Assembly: GCF_012641475.1 (NCBI RefSeq)
Contig: NZ_JABAIL010000005.1
Coordinates: 248,001 to 312,000, forward strand
Length of the DNA stretch: 64,000 nucleotides
Direction: 5' to 3'
Source: Flammeovirga agarivorans
GTDB lineage: Bacteria > Bacteroidota > Bacteroidia > Cytophagales > Flammeovirgaceae
Shown: piece after piece, positions 24,671 through 35,000 of the stretch
Layout of the letters: each line of letters starts with the position of its first letter
Position numbering within the stretch: the first letter of the stretch is position 1
Notes under the pieces: generated by a model
Databases searched by the model: none
What the model saw: only the letters and a program-made list of their open reading frames with translations
What the model was told of the DNA's origin: nothing
Program-made: the position numbers and the translations under genes

Positions 24671-27286
24671 TTAAGACAGTAACTTTTTCAACTCATTCAA
24701 CTTTAACATAGCATCGAGTGGAGTCATTGTGTTAATATCCAATGCTTCCATCTCTTCTTTGAGTTTCTTAGCTACAGGATCTGCTGCACCATCAAAGATA
24801 GAAAGTTGATAATTTTCTTTTGGTACTTCTTTAATCGCCTCTTTATTTTTTTCTTTCCTCTTATCTTTTTCAAGATGATCAAGAATATCTTCTGATCTCC
24901 TTACTACTGATTGAGGCATACCAGCCAATTGGGCAACATGAATACCAAAACTATGTTCACTTCCTCCTTCCTTTAATTTTCTGAGGAAAATAATTTTCTT
25001 TTGATATTCTTTTACTGATACATTAAAATTTTTGATGCGAGGGAAGTCTTCTGCCAACTCATTTAACTCATGGTAATGTGTAGCAAATAAAGTTTTTGCC
25101 TTTGCTTTTTTATGGTTATGTAGGTATTCTACAATAGCCCAAGCAATAGAAACACCATCATACGTACTGGTACCTCTACCAATTTCATCCATTAGCACTA
25201 AGCTTCGGTCAGAGATATTATTCAAGATACTTGCAGTTTCCGTCATCTCGACCATAAATGTCGATTCACCTTTCGATAAGTTATCCGAAGCACCAACTCT
25301 GGTAAATACTTTATCAACGATACCTACTTGTGCCGACTTTGCAGGAACAAATGACCCCATTTGAGCCATTAACACAATTAAGGCAGTTTGTCTTAATAAG
25401 GCGGACTTACCCGACATGTTGGGACCTGTAATGACCATAATTTGTTGCTCCTGAGTATCTAAATAAACATCATTAGGAACATATGGGTCATCAGCAGATA
25501 ATTGTCTTTCGATAACTGGGTGTCTTCCTTCTTTAATATCTAAAGCCTTGTCATCGGTAATCGCTGGCTTTATATAATTATATTCAATCGCATTAAATGC
25601 AAAAGATAATAAGCAATCTAATTTTGCTAGGGTAGCAGCTGTTTGTTGTATTGGATTGATATATTCTGTTGCAGCACGAATTAGATCCATAAAGATTTTC
25701 GTCTCAATAACAGATATCTGTGATTCTGCATTAAGAATTTTTTCTTCGTACTGTTTAAGTTCTTCTGTGATATATCTTTCAGCATTGACCAACGTAGATT
25801 TACGAATCCATTCGGCCGGTACTTTATCTTTATGTGTATTTCGAACCTCTAGATAATATCCAAATACCTTATTGTACCCAATTTTTAATGATGGAATACC
25901 TGTACGCTCACTTTCTCTCTCCTGAATTTTCTGAAGAAAATCCTTTCCTGAGTGAGAAATAGATCTTAATTCATCTAGCTCAGCATTTACTCCCTCTCTA
26001 ATAATGTTTCCTTGAGCAGGATTAATAGGAGGGTTGTCCTGCATTTCTTTTTCAATACGTTCTACTAAAACGTTACAAGTATTGATGCGATCTGCAATAG
26101 CTCTTATTTCAGTATTACTAGTATTTTCTAAAAGCTTTTTGATTGGAGCAGCATGTTGAAGCGCCTTCTTGATGAAAACAATTTCTCTTGGGTTTACTCT
26201 TCCAACAGCCACTTTTGAGATCAATCTTTCGATGTCCGTGATTTGGCGGAGATGAGTAATCACATCGTCTGCTATATCTTCTTCTTTTGTAAAGAAATCT
26301 ACAACATCAAGACGGGCATCAATCCCTCCTTTGTCTTTTAATGGTAATACAGTCCACTTTTTTAGAAGACGAGCCCCCATCGGGGTAACACATCGGTCTA
26401 AAATATCTATTAGAGGTATTCCTCCTTCATTTTGAGGGAAAATTAACTCCAAACTTCTCGCAGTAAACTTATCTAACCAAACATATTTATCTTCCTGTAT
26501 TCTACTAATCTGATGGATATGATCGATATGATGATGTTCGGTCAATTCCAAGTAATTCAAGATGGCTCCAGCGGCGATAATTCCCAACGGTAAGTTTTCA
26601 ATACCAAAACCTTTTAGGTTTTTAGTTCCAAAATGACTTGTAAGTTTTTCATAGCCATATTCAGAAGTATATACCCAATCATCTTGACGGAAGGTAGGGT
26701 AAGTATCTCCAAAAATTTCTTTGTAGGCCTCTTGATCATTTCTACAATACAAAACTTCTGAAGGAGAAAACCCTTGGAGTAACTTATCAATGTAATTCTG
26801 ATCGCCTTGTGCAATAAAAAATTCACCAGTGGAGATATCAAGGAATGAAATACCTAATTCCTTTTTTGTAATATGAATTGCAGCGAGGTAATTGTTTGAC
26901 TTAACATTAAGAACATTATCGTTCATAGATACACCAGGAGTTACTAATTCTGTAATTCCTCGTTTTACAACACCTTTCGCTGTTTTAGGATCTTCCAGTT
27001 GATCTACAATAGCAACTCTTTGTCCAGCTTTTACCAGTCTAGGCAGATAAGTGTCTAAAGAATGATGAGGAAAACCAGCTAAAGCCATTTCGGAAGCAGC
27101 ACCATTAGACCTTTTTGTTAATACAATGTCTAAGATTTTACTTGCTGTTAATGCGTCGTCTCCAAAGGTTTCATAGAAATCTCCTACTCTAAATAATAAT
27201 AAAGCTGTTGGGTGTTTCGCTTTAATCGCGTTGAACTGCTTCATCATTGGAGTTTCCTTCTTCGCTTTTGTTTTCCCTTTTGCCAA
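24671..27286 (-). CDS. mutS: DNA mismatch repair protein MutS
   Basis: An 871-aa ATPase that recognises base mismatches and small loops and recruits MutL. The mismatch-binding motif is [10 protein letters not shown] (Phe-x-Glu type) near the N-terminus. The Walker A is TGPNMSGKS, followed by STFMVEM, the Walker [13 protein letters not shown], and FATHYHEL. The length is normal for the MutS1 family. It is the first gene of a leftward unit with DUF4199 and GT2. The 5' region (27300-27400) can fold into nested hairpins. Confidence 0.97.
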   Translation of the reverse strand: MAKGKTKAKKETPMMKQFNAIKAKHPTALLLFRVGDFYETFGDDALTASKILDIVLTKRSNGAASEMALAGFPHHSLDTYLPRLVKAGQRVAIVDQLEDPKTAKGVVKRGITELVTPGVSMNDNVLNVKSNNYLAAIHITKKELGISFLDISTGEFFIAQGDQNYIDKLLQGFSPSEVLYCRNDQEAYKEIFGDTYPTFRQDDWVYTSEYGYEKLTSHFGTKNLKGFGIENLPLGIIAAGAILNYLELTEHHHIDHIHQISRIQEDKYVWLDKFTARSLELIFPQNEGGIPLIDILDRCVTPMGARLLKKWTVLPLKDKGGIDARLDVVDFFTKEEDIADDVITHLRQITDIERLISKVAVGRVNPREIVFIKKALQHAAPIKKLLENTSNTEIRAIADRINTCNVLVERIEKEMQDNPPINPAQGNIIREGVNAELDELRSISHSGKDFLQKIQERESERTGIPSLKIGYNKVFGYYLEVRNTHKDKVPAEWIRKSTLVNAERYITEELKQYEEKILNAESQISVIETKIFMDLIRAATEYINPIQQTAATLAKLDCLLSFAFNAIEYNYIKPAITDDKALDIKEGRHPVIERQLSADDPYVPNDVYLDTQEQQIMVITGPNMSGKSALLRQTALIVLMAQMGSFVPAKSAQVGIVDKVFTRVGASDNLSKGESTFMVEMTETASILNNISDRSLVLMDEIGRGTSTYDGVSIAWAIVEYLHNHKKAKAKTLFATHYHELNELAEDFPRIKNFNVSVKEYQKKIIFLRKLKEGGSEHSFGIHVAQLAGMPQSVVRRSEDILDHLEKDKRKEKNKEAIKEVPKENYQLSIFDGAADPVAKKLKEEMEALDINTMTPLDAMLKLNELKKLLS

Positions 27287-27928
27287 AGTATACTTCTTTT
27301 TATGTATGATAATAATGCCTGTTCAAGACATTCATAAATAGCTTCTTAAAAATAAGAAGGCATCACAAAAGTAGATTAAAATATTGTTTGTGATATACCA
27401 CCTTATTAAAGGTGACAAATTTAGCTAATGAGAAAATAATATCACTAATGGATAAATACTATTCACGAAAAAAAAAGGGATACCACAAAATGGAATCCCT
27501 TTTCTACGCACGATCTTAACTAATCTACTACCTAATCAATTTTTATTATCCTTTGTTTATTCGAACGATTGATTAATGAAAAAGTTGTTCAATTTTATTT
27601 TTTTAACATCATGTAGAAGAGAATAGATTTTATTCAAATAGGATATATCCTTTAAATTTTAAGGATTTCAACGTTATGAAGGGTATTTTAACTATTGAAA
27701 TTACATTGAATTTATATATTTAAAATATTGATATTCAGTTTTTTAGTGTTGTTTGTTGTTGAGATTTAAACAGAATTATTATAGATAATTGATAATAAAT
27801 TGATTAAGAATACATTTTTTAAGACTTTTGTGCACTAGTCTCTTTTCTGAGGAGATCATTCTAGATGAAGGTACACACTTCTTATTGCATTTTGTTTTGA
27901 GCAGTGGGTACAGTGACATTATTGACTT
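27287..27928. other. Gene-free AT-rich region of 642 bases
   Basis: The longest stretch without a protein gene in the window, between divergent mutS and the DHH phosphoesterase gene. It holds nested hairpins near mutS (CTTCTTA/TAAGAAG inside ATGCCT/AGGCAT, 27315-27363), an inverted repeat ATCACAAA/TTTGTGAT (27362-27394), and a terminator-like hairpin at 27468-27503 that no annotated gene needs. No start codon opens a plausible frame longer than a few codons on the minus strand upstream of that terminator. A small RNA is possible. Confidence 0.5.
27468..27503. terminator. Orphan terminator-like hairpin
   Basis: The stem GGGATaCCA with TGGaATCCC (27477-27485 with 27491-27499, one A-A mismatch) has a CAAAA loop. 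Nine A lie to the left and four T to the right, so it fits a leftward transcript best. The genes on both sides point away from it, so whatever it ends is not annotated. Confidence 0.6.
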
Positions 27929-28942
27929 ATGCATAACTTTAATACGTTAAAGGAGTTTCTAGAGGAACCAAGAAAAGTGGTCATTATACCACACACTAAG
28001 CCCGATGCAGATGCGATTGGTTCGGCCTTAGGTTTATCATGGTACCTTAGAAAATCAGAACATAAAACAACAGTGTTATCACCTAACGACTATCCTTCTT
28101 TCTTACATTGGATGCCTGGGCATGAGGAAGTAGAAGTATATGATAAAGATAACCCTGAAAAAGCTGAACAATTATTGGACGAAGCCGATGCAATTTTTTG
28201 TGTTGACTTTTCTGCTTTAAGTAGAATTGATGAGTTAGGTCCAATGGTAGAAAAGCAGCTAAGTAGCAAAGCTATTGTAATGATTGACCATCATAGAGGC
28301 AGACAAGAGTTTGCTGACTATGAGCTATGGGATATTGATGCAGCAGCAGCAGCACAATTGGTATACGAATTCATTGATTTAGATGAAGGTACTCAGCGTA
28401 TCGATCAGAGAATTGCAGCTTGCCTTTATGCAGGTATTGTAACAGATACTGGTTCTTTTAAATACCCAAGCGTATCAAGCAGAACATTAAGAATCGCAGC
28501 AGCATTAAAAGATACAGGTTTAGATACAGCTCGTTTGTATAATCTGATCTACGATAATAATACAGAAACTCGTCTGAGATTTTTAGGTCATTGCTTAAAA
28601 GAAAATCTTACATTCTGGCCAGAACTAAACACAGGTATCTTCACGGTTTCACAAGATGACAGAGAAGAGTACAAACTTCAGTCTGGTGATACAGAAGGAT
28701 TAGTAAACTATGCTCTTTCAGTAAACGGTATTAAAATCGCAGCAATTTTTAAAGAAAAAGACGAACGTGATGGTGTGAAAATTTCCTTCCGTTCATTGGG
28801 TGATTTTTCTGTTGCTGATTTAGCTTCTGAGCACTTTAATGGTGGAGGCCATAAAAATGCAGCAGGAGGTAGAGTAGATGGTATTACTATCGAAGAAGCT
28901 GTCGCTAAATTTAAGAAGGTACTCGAAGAGAAATTGAAATAG
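27929..28942 (+). CDS. nrnA: DHH/DHHA1 phosphoesterase, NrnA-like (oligoribonuclease / pAp phosphatase)
   Basis: A 337-aa cytoplasmic enzyme. The DHH domain shows HTKPDADAIGSALGL and MIDHHRG, the metal-binding signature. The DHHA1 domain ends with FNGGGHKNAAGG. NrnA-type proteins degrade nanoRNAs and dephosphorylate 3'-phosphoadenosine 5'-phosphate, and close relatives hydrolyse cyclic di-AMP products. The subtype cannot be settled by eye. It lies 19 bases before the first FKBP lipoprotein gene and is probably cotranscribed with it. Confidence 0.9.
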   Translation: MHNFNTLKEFLEEPRKVVIIPHTKPDADAIGSALGLSWYLRKSEHKTTVLSPNDYPSFLHWMPGHEEVEVYDKDNPEKAEQLLDEADAIFCVDFSALSRIDELGPMVEKQLSSKAIVMIDHHRGRQEFADYELWDIDAAAAAQLVYEFIDLDEGTQRIDQRIAACLYAGIVTDTGSFKYPSVSSRTLRIAAALKDTGLDTARLYNLIYDNNTETRLRFLGHCLKENLTFWPELNTGIFTVSQDDREEYKLQSGDTEGLVNYALSVNGIKIAAIFKEKDERDGVKISFRSLGDFSVADLASEHFNGGGHKNAAGGRVDGITIEEAVAKFKKVLEEKLK

Positions 28943-28961
28943 AATTTATTATAAACTAAAT

Positions 28962-29894
28962 ATGCAAATCACAAAAAAAGTTGCCTTAGCAGCACTAATG
29001 TTTGGTGCCGTTGCTTGTGGCAAAAAAGAAATGACTACTCCATCAGGTAAGAAATTTTCTGTTGTAGAGTCAGGAAGTGGACAAAAAGCTCAAGAAAATA
29101 ATATCCTTGAATTTTCTTTTAGAATTTCCAACGCAAACGATTCAACTTTATTCGAAAACACTCAAATGGGTAGAGGAGAGTACGAAATGTTTATGTTACC
29201 TCCAGATTCAGTGTTTGACAAGGCAATTGCTGAAGGTCAAAAAATCGACCCTATGATCGAGATGTTGAGAATGATTAACGAAGGTGATAGTGCTGAAATG
29301 GAAATCGTAGCAAGCGAATTCTTTGGTCAGATGTTACCTCCATTCGTTAAAGATCCAACGGAACAAGTTAAAATTGGTGTTAGAGCTGCTAAGTTATACT
29401 TATCAAGAGAAGAGTATACAACTGTTATGCAAGAGCGTCAAGAAGAGATGCGTAAGCAAATGGAAGCAGATGCTGAAAAATATATCGAGATTGATGATAA
29501 ATTAATCCAAGAATACTTAACTGAAAAAGGTATCACTGGTGCTGAAAAAACTGAATCAGGTTTATACTATGTGATTACTAAAGAAGGTAAAGGTACTAAC
29601 CCTGCAGTAGGTGCTGAAGTACAAGTTCATTACACTGGTACTTTATTAAATGGAAATAAATTTGACTCTTCAGTAGATAGAGGACAACCATTTAGCTTCC
29701 CATTGGGTCAAGGTAGAGTAATCCAAGGATGGGATGAAGGTATTCAATTATTAAATAAAGGTGCTAAGGCAACTTTATTCATTCCTTCAGCATTGGGTTA
29801 TGGTCCAAGAGCAATGGGTACTGATATCCCTGCTAACTCTGTATTAGTATTTGATGTAGAGTTGATCGACTTTAACACTCCTGCTTCAAAATAG
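28962..29894 (+). CDS. FKBP-type peptidyl-prolyl isomerase lipoprotein
   Basis: A 310-aa lipoprotein with lipobox AVAC (Cys19). Residues about 30-150 form a degenerate FKBP-like domain. About 155-190 is a charged helical linker. A canonical FKBP domain (about 200-305) has VHYTGTLLNGNKFDSS, PFSFPLGQGRVIQGWDEG and PSALGYGPRAM. It should catalyse proline isomerisation in proteins outside the inner membrane. In gliding Bacteroidota the FKBP lipoprotein GldI is of this kind, but a gliding role is only a possibility here. Confidence 0.92.
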   Translation: MQITKKVALAALMFGAVACGKKEMTTPSGKKFSVVESGSGQKAQENNILEFSFRISNANDSTLFENTQMGRGEYEMFMLPPDSVFDKAIAEGQKIDPMIEMLRMINEGDSAEMEIVASEFFGQMLPPFVKDPTEQVKIGVRAAKLYLSREEYTTVMQERQEEMRKQMEADAEKYIEIDDKLIQEYLTEKGITGAEKTESGLYYVITKEGKGTNPAVGAEVQVHYTGTLLNGNKFDSSVDRGQPFSFPLGQGRVIQGWDEGIQLLNKGAKATLFIPSALGYGPRAMGTDIPANSVLVFDVELIDFNTPASK

Positions 29895-29949
29895 TAGTTG
29901 TTAAGTAGGTTTTGATCGTTGACAATCATTACCTCTTAAATTAATAATA

Positions 29950-30006
29950 TATTCAAACACAGTAAGTTTACTTTGTTATTCTGAAGTAAATTTACTGTGT
30001 TGAATA
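29950..30006. repeat. Long imperfect inverted repeat between FKBP genes
   Basis: Arms of about 22 bases (29951-29973 with 29984-30005) pair with one G-U pair and one bulged A around a 10-base loop. There is no T run after it, so it is not a classic intrinsic terminator. It may end or stabilise the nrnA-FKBP transcript. Confidence 0.6.
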
Positions 30007-30070
30007 AGTTTACCGTTATTTTCTCAATGTGAAATCGCGTAAATCTAATTAAATTAAACCTACTTATCTT

Positions 30071-31210
30071 ATGAACAATACTTACAAATTTTTCAAATGG
30101 GTTGCGTCATTAGGGCTTGCATTAGGCCTTTCAGGTTGTATGCATGACGATATTGTGGATTACGTAGCTCAAGACACTGAAACGCTAGAAACTTACCTAA
30201 ATAGCAACAACATTGATTATTACAAAACATCAACTTTAGGGCAAGGTTACGGAGTGTATATTACTCCTCCAGATGTGATCACACCTCTTCCAGGTGAACC
30301 TGAAGAAAATGATGTTAGAATCATCCAAAGCACATTGGATCTTCGAAAGTTCGATCAATCTCTAATTGATAACGAACAAATTGGTAGTAATCCTGATGAG
30401 TTAGTGACTCAAGTATTTTTAAAAGATTCATTATATACTTTTGCTGTTCGTAGAGGAGCAATCTGTTTAGGTTACCTAGATGCATTAATCAACATGCAAA
30501 GAGGTCCTGTGGCAGAGAGAGTATATATTCCTTCTTACTTAGCTTTTGGTGGTACTGCATCAAGTGGTATTGGATTAGAGTTCAATGACATTGTTACTGC
30601 AGAAAACTTAAAAATTGTTGATGTAAGAGATGCTAGATCTCAAGCAGAATATGAGAAAGCATTAGCATTACAATATGCTGCAGATTCAATTGATGGTTTT
30701 GTAAGTGCTGAACAAGGCTTGATGGATAGTACTTCTGTTGTGGCAACAGATTTCTATGGAGAAGGTCAAGATCTTATCTTAAACGATTACATTGTAAAAC
30801 ATACAATCACTGAAGGGGAAGGCGATTTAATTGCTGTTGGTGATACTGTAAAAGTACGTTATGAAGGTAAGTTTGCGAACTTAGGATCTAATTCAGAACG
30901 AGCTAAAGCAACTTTAGTGTTTGATGATAACATTACCGAAAAGGATGGCTCTATGCCAGATGCTTTACAAGTAGTAGTTTACTCAAACAGCCAAGATGCA
31001 TCAGAAAAAAATGCCTCTACTCAAGTAATTAATGGTTGGTATAAAGCTTTAAGATCAATGAAAGTTGGAGAAAAAGCTATCTTTGTGATGCCTTCTCATG
31101 TTGCTTATTGGGAAACAGGTGATAATCCAAATACTTTTGATTTGTTCAAGACAATTCGTCCATTCAAAACATTAGTATTTACAATGGAAATCAAGAAAGA
31201 CGAACAATAA
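30071..31210 (+). CDS. Two-domain FKBP-like lipoprotein
   Basis: A 379-aa lipoprotein with lipobox LSGC (Cys23). Two FKBP-like units are visible: about 75-185, with the end motif PSYLAFGGTASSGIG, and about 245-375, with VGDTVKVRYEGKFANL and WYKALRSMKVGEKAIFVMPS. Both lack several residues of the prolyl-isomerase pocket seen in the 28962 gene, for example the DSS motif. The protein may therefore act as a chaperone-like binding lipoprotein rather than a full enzyme. It lies 23 bases upstream of a third FKBP gene and likely forms a unit with it. Confidence 0.78.
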   Translation: MNNTYKFFKWVASLGLALGLSGCMHDDIVDYVAQDTETLETYLNSNNIDYYKTSTLGQGYGVYITPPDVITPLPGEPEENDVRIIQSTLDLRKFDQSLIDNEQIGSNPDELVTQVFLKDSLYTFAVRRGAICLGYLDALINMQRGPVAERVYIPSYLAFGGTASSGIGLEFNDIVTAENLKIVDVRDARSQAEYEKALALQYAADSIDGFVSAEQGLMDSTSVVATDFYGEGQDLILNDYIVKHTITEGEGDLIAVGDTVKVRYEGKFANLGSNSERAKATLVFDDNITEKDGSMPDALQVVVYSNSQDASEKNASTQVINGWYKALRSMKVGEKAIFVMPSHVAYWETGDNPNTFDLFKTIRPFKTLVFTMEIKKDEQ

Positions 31211-31232
31211 AATAATTTATACAGTTCATACT

Positions 31233-31787
31233 ATGCATATCCGCATTCGACACTTTTTATGGCTGCTAGTAGCAGTGTTCTCAGTTTTTTCATGTACTCA
31301 AAGTAGTGAGGTATTGGAAGAAATAGACCCTGATGCTGCAGAGGATTATTTAATTCAACAATACATTATTGCAGATAGTGTTTTTGTAGCTGATACAGAA
31401 GCTGATATTGAGCAATATTACAAGTTCGGTGTTTACATGACAACGACAGGTACAACAAATGGTCAGCCGATAGACACAGACCGTAAAATCAGTTATGGTG
31501 ATTCAATGCACATTACTTATACTGGTTGGGTAATGGGGCCTGAAGCTGTTCCTTTTGATAGTAATGTATTATTAGAAGATCCATTTGAACTAGTATTGGG
31601 AAAAACGTCTGTGATCGAAGGTTGGAATATTGCATTGTTCGAAATGCATGAACATGAAATTGCAAGAGTTGTAATTCCATCTAAATATGGATATGGAGCG
31701 ACTGGAAACCCTCCGTCGATCCCACCAAATTCATCTTTAGTATTCAATATTCAAATTGATAGTCTTTGGACCACCGACGAGCAATAG
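31233..31787 (+). CDS. Single-domain FKBP-type isomerase lipoprotein
   Basis: A 184-aa lipoprotein with lipobox VFSC (Cys21) and one FKBP domain in the C-terminal half. ISYGDSMHITYTGWV, VIEGWNIALFEM, PSKYGYGATG and IPPNSSLVFNIQIDSL all match the fold and most pocket positions. It ends a run of three FKBP-type lipoproteins, which looks like repeated duplication with divergence. A strong terminator follows after about 25 bases. Confidence 0.88.
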   Translation: MHIRIRHFLWLLVAVFSVFSCTQSSEVLEEIDPDAAEDYLIQQYIIADSVFVADTEADIEQYYKFGVYMTTTGTTNGQPIDTDRKISYGDSMHITYTGWVMGPEAVPFDSNVLLEDPFELVLGKTSVIEGWNIALFEMHEHEIARVVIPSKYGYGATGNPPSIPPNSSLVFNIQIDSLWTTDEQ

Positions 31788-31812
31788 TGGTGTTCAAGAC
31801 CTTCAAATGATG

Positions 31813-31852
31813 AAAACCGTAGAAAAATTTAATTTTTTCTACGGTTTTTTTT
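31813..31852 (+). terminator. Terminator of the FKBP unit
   Basis: The 15-bp stem AAAACCGTAGAAAAA pairs with TTTTTCTACGGTTTT across a short loop, followed by further T. Confidence 0.92.
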
Positions 31853-31903
31853 ATTCCAAAAAAAAAATGTGAATAATAACGTATAACTTCTAACTAGTAT
31901 CTA

Positions 31904-31932
31904 TTGAAAGTCGTTGAAAAAAACTAAATTTG
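31904..31932 (+). promoter_or_regulatory. Promoter of secA
   Basis: TAAATTTG (31925-31932) matches the -7 element exactly, and TTG (31904-31906) lies 18 bases upstream. The predicted leader is about 70 bases. Confidence 0.6.
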
Positions 31933-31935
31933 TTC

Positions 31936-31972
31936 AGATTATCTGGGCAGATTTACTGTCGATAGATAATCT
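31936..31972 (+). promoter_or_regulatory. Stem-loop in the secA mRNA leader
   Basis: AGATTATCT (31936-31944) is the exact reverse complement of AGATAATCT (31964-31972). The loop can itself pair CAG/CTG. It would start a few bases from the predicted 5' end, about 38 bases before the secA start. It may affect mRNA stability or translation. No link with any known SecA control is established. Confidence 0.4.
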
Positions 31973-32009
31973 ATTCATAGAAAGATCAAACATCATTTAA
32001 AAACAATAT

Positions 32010-35000
32010 ATGTTAGGTTCAATAACCAAATTATTTTCAAAGGTATTTGGAACAAAGTCCGAAAGAGACCTAAAAGAAATTAGACCCTATTTAGCTAAAA
32101 TAGACGCAGAATATCAGAAACTCAAAAGTATTTCAGACGATGAGTTAAGAGGTAAAACTGCATACTTTATTGATTACATTGAAAATGGTTTAAAAGGCAT
32201 TGATGATCAAATTCAAGAATTGAAAGATGCTGTTGAAAATGATCATAAATTAGACCTTGCGTTCAAAGACAAAACGTTTAAAGAAATTGATAAACTGAAG
32301 AAGGATCGTAACGAGAAATTAGAAGAGATTCTAATGGATATTCTTCCTCAGGCTTTTGCTGTTACAAAAGAAACAGGTAGAAGATATACAGAAAATAGAC
32401 AATTAGTAGTTACTGCTACAGATTATGACCGCGAAATGGCGGCTAAATATGGTAATGTAACTATTGAAGGAGATCAAGCAACTTGGGCAAACAAGTGGCT
32501 AGCTGCTGGTAGTGAAGTAGAATGGAATATGATCCACTACGATGTACAATTATTAGGCGGTATTTTCTTACACCAAGGTAAGGTAGGTGAGATGATGACT
32601 GGTGAGGGTAAAACTCTTGTAGGTACATTGCCAGCTTACTTAAATGCTTTAGCAAAAAGAGGTGTACATGTTGTAACAGTAAACGACTACTTAGCAAAGC
32701 GTGACTCTGAATGGAATGCTCCATTATTCCAGTTCCACGGCCTGTCTGTAGATTGTATCGACAAGCACCAACCCAACTCAGATTCTCGTAGAGAAGCTTA
32801 TAGAGCAGATATCACTTACGGTACAAACAACGAATTCGGTTTTGATTACCTAAGAGATAACATGGCAAGAGATAAGAATGATCTTGTACAAAGAGAACAT
32901 CACTTTGCTATGATTGATGAGGTTGACTCAGTATTGATTGATGATGCTCGTACACCATTGATTATTTCTGGTCCAGTACCAAAAGGAGATCAACAAGAAG
33001 AGTTTGGTGAATTACGTCCTAAAGTTCAAGTATTGGTTGATGAGCAACGTAAGATGGCTCAGAAGATGCTGAACGAGGCAAAGAAATTAATTAAATCTGG
33101 TGATAAAGTCGAAGGTGGACTTCAATTACTAAGAGTACATAGATCACTTCCTAAATATAAACCTTTGATCAAATTCTTAGGTGAGGAAGGAATGAAGCAA
33201 TTATTGCAAAAAGTAGAAGGTGAATACATGCAGGATAATAACCGCCGTATGCCTGAAGCTGATGAGCCATTATTGTTTGTAATCGAAGAAAAGAATAACA
33301 GCGTTGAGTTAACTGAAAACGGTATTAAAACGGTAACAGGACATAACTCACCTGACTTTTTCGTTTTACCTGACCTTGCTACAGGTATTGGTAAAATCGA
33401 AAATGATCCTGAGATGACGGATGAGCAAAAAATTGAAGCTAAAGATGCTTTAATTGCTGAGTTCGATACTAAATCTCAGCGTATCCACTTAATGAAGCAA
33501 TTATTAAAAGCTTACACTCTATTCGAGAAGGATGTAGATTACATCTTAGTGGATAATAAAGTGAAGATTGTGGATGAGCAGACTGGTCGTGTAATGGAAG
33601 GACGTCGTTACTCTGATGGCTTACACCAAGCATTAGAAGCGAAAGAAAACGTAAAGATCGAAGATGCTACACAAACTTATGCAACAGTAACGCTTCAGAA
33701 CTACTTCCGTATGTACCATAAATTAACTGGTATGACGGGTACAGCAATTACAGAAGCTGGGGAGTTCTGGGAGATCTATGAATTAGATGTAATTCAAGTT
33801 CCTACACACCGTCCAATAGTTAGAGATGACCGTGAGGATTTTGTTTACAAAACTGTTCGTGAGAAATTCAATGCAGTTGCAGAAGAATGTAAACGATTAG
33901 TAGATCAAGGGCGTCCTGTATTGGTAGGTACTACTTCAGTAGAAAACTCAGAGTTAATGAGCCGTATGTTGAAGCTTAGAGGTATCAATCACCAAGTACT
34001 AAACGCGAAACAGCATGGTAGAGAAGCAGAAGTAGTTGCTTTAGCTGGTCAGAAAGGTGCAGTAACTATTGCAACCAACATGGCTGGTCGTGGTACCGAT
34101 ATTAAGTTGCCAGTAGAAGTAAAAGAAGCTGGTGGTTTAGCAATTATTGGTACATCTCGTCATGAATCTCGTCGTGTAGACCGTCAGTTAAGAGGTCGTT
34201 CTGGTCGTCAAGGTGATCCAGGATCGTCTCAATTCTTCGTTTCATTAGAAGATAACTTGATGCGTTTATTCGGTTCAGACCGTATCGCAGCAGTAATGGA
34301 TAGATTAGGATTAGAAGAGGGTGAAGTAATTCAGCACTCAATGATTACAAAGTCTATCGAAAGAGCACAACGTAAAGTAGAAGAAAATAACTTTGCTATT
34401 CGTAAGCGTCTTCTTGAGTATGATGACGTTATGAACTACCAAAGAGAGGTAATCTATCGTCGTCGTCGTAATGCCTTATCAGGTGAGCGTCTACAAGTAG
34501 ATATCATGAATACATTCTTTGATGTAGCTTCTAATATTTCAGAAACTCATGTAGGTAACTACGAAGGTTTCAAGTTAGATGCATTGAAAATCTTAGGTGT
34601 ATCAACAGCGATAAAAGAAGAAGGCTTCCATCAGTTAAATGAGGCACACCTTACACAAGAGTTATACAAAGAAGCTTTAACGCATTACAAGGCGAAAAAT
34701 GAAGCTATTTGGACTCAAGCAAAACCTATTTTCGAAAAGGTGAAAGCTGAGAAAGGTGGTGTTGTTGAAAACATTGTTATGCCATTTACAGATGGTCATA
34801 GAATGTTCCAAATCAACGTAAATCTTGATAAAGCTTTAGAAAATGATGGAGAGGAAGTAGCATCTGTATTGGCTCAAAATGCAACACTTGCAGTTATTGA
34901 CCATTTATGGAAAGAGCACTTACGCGAAATGGATGAGTTGAAACAACAAGTTCAAAATGCGGTTCACGAACAAAAAGATCCATTATTGATCTACAAATTC

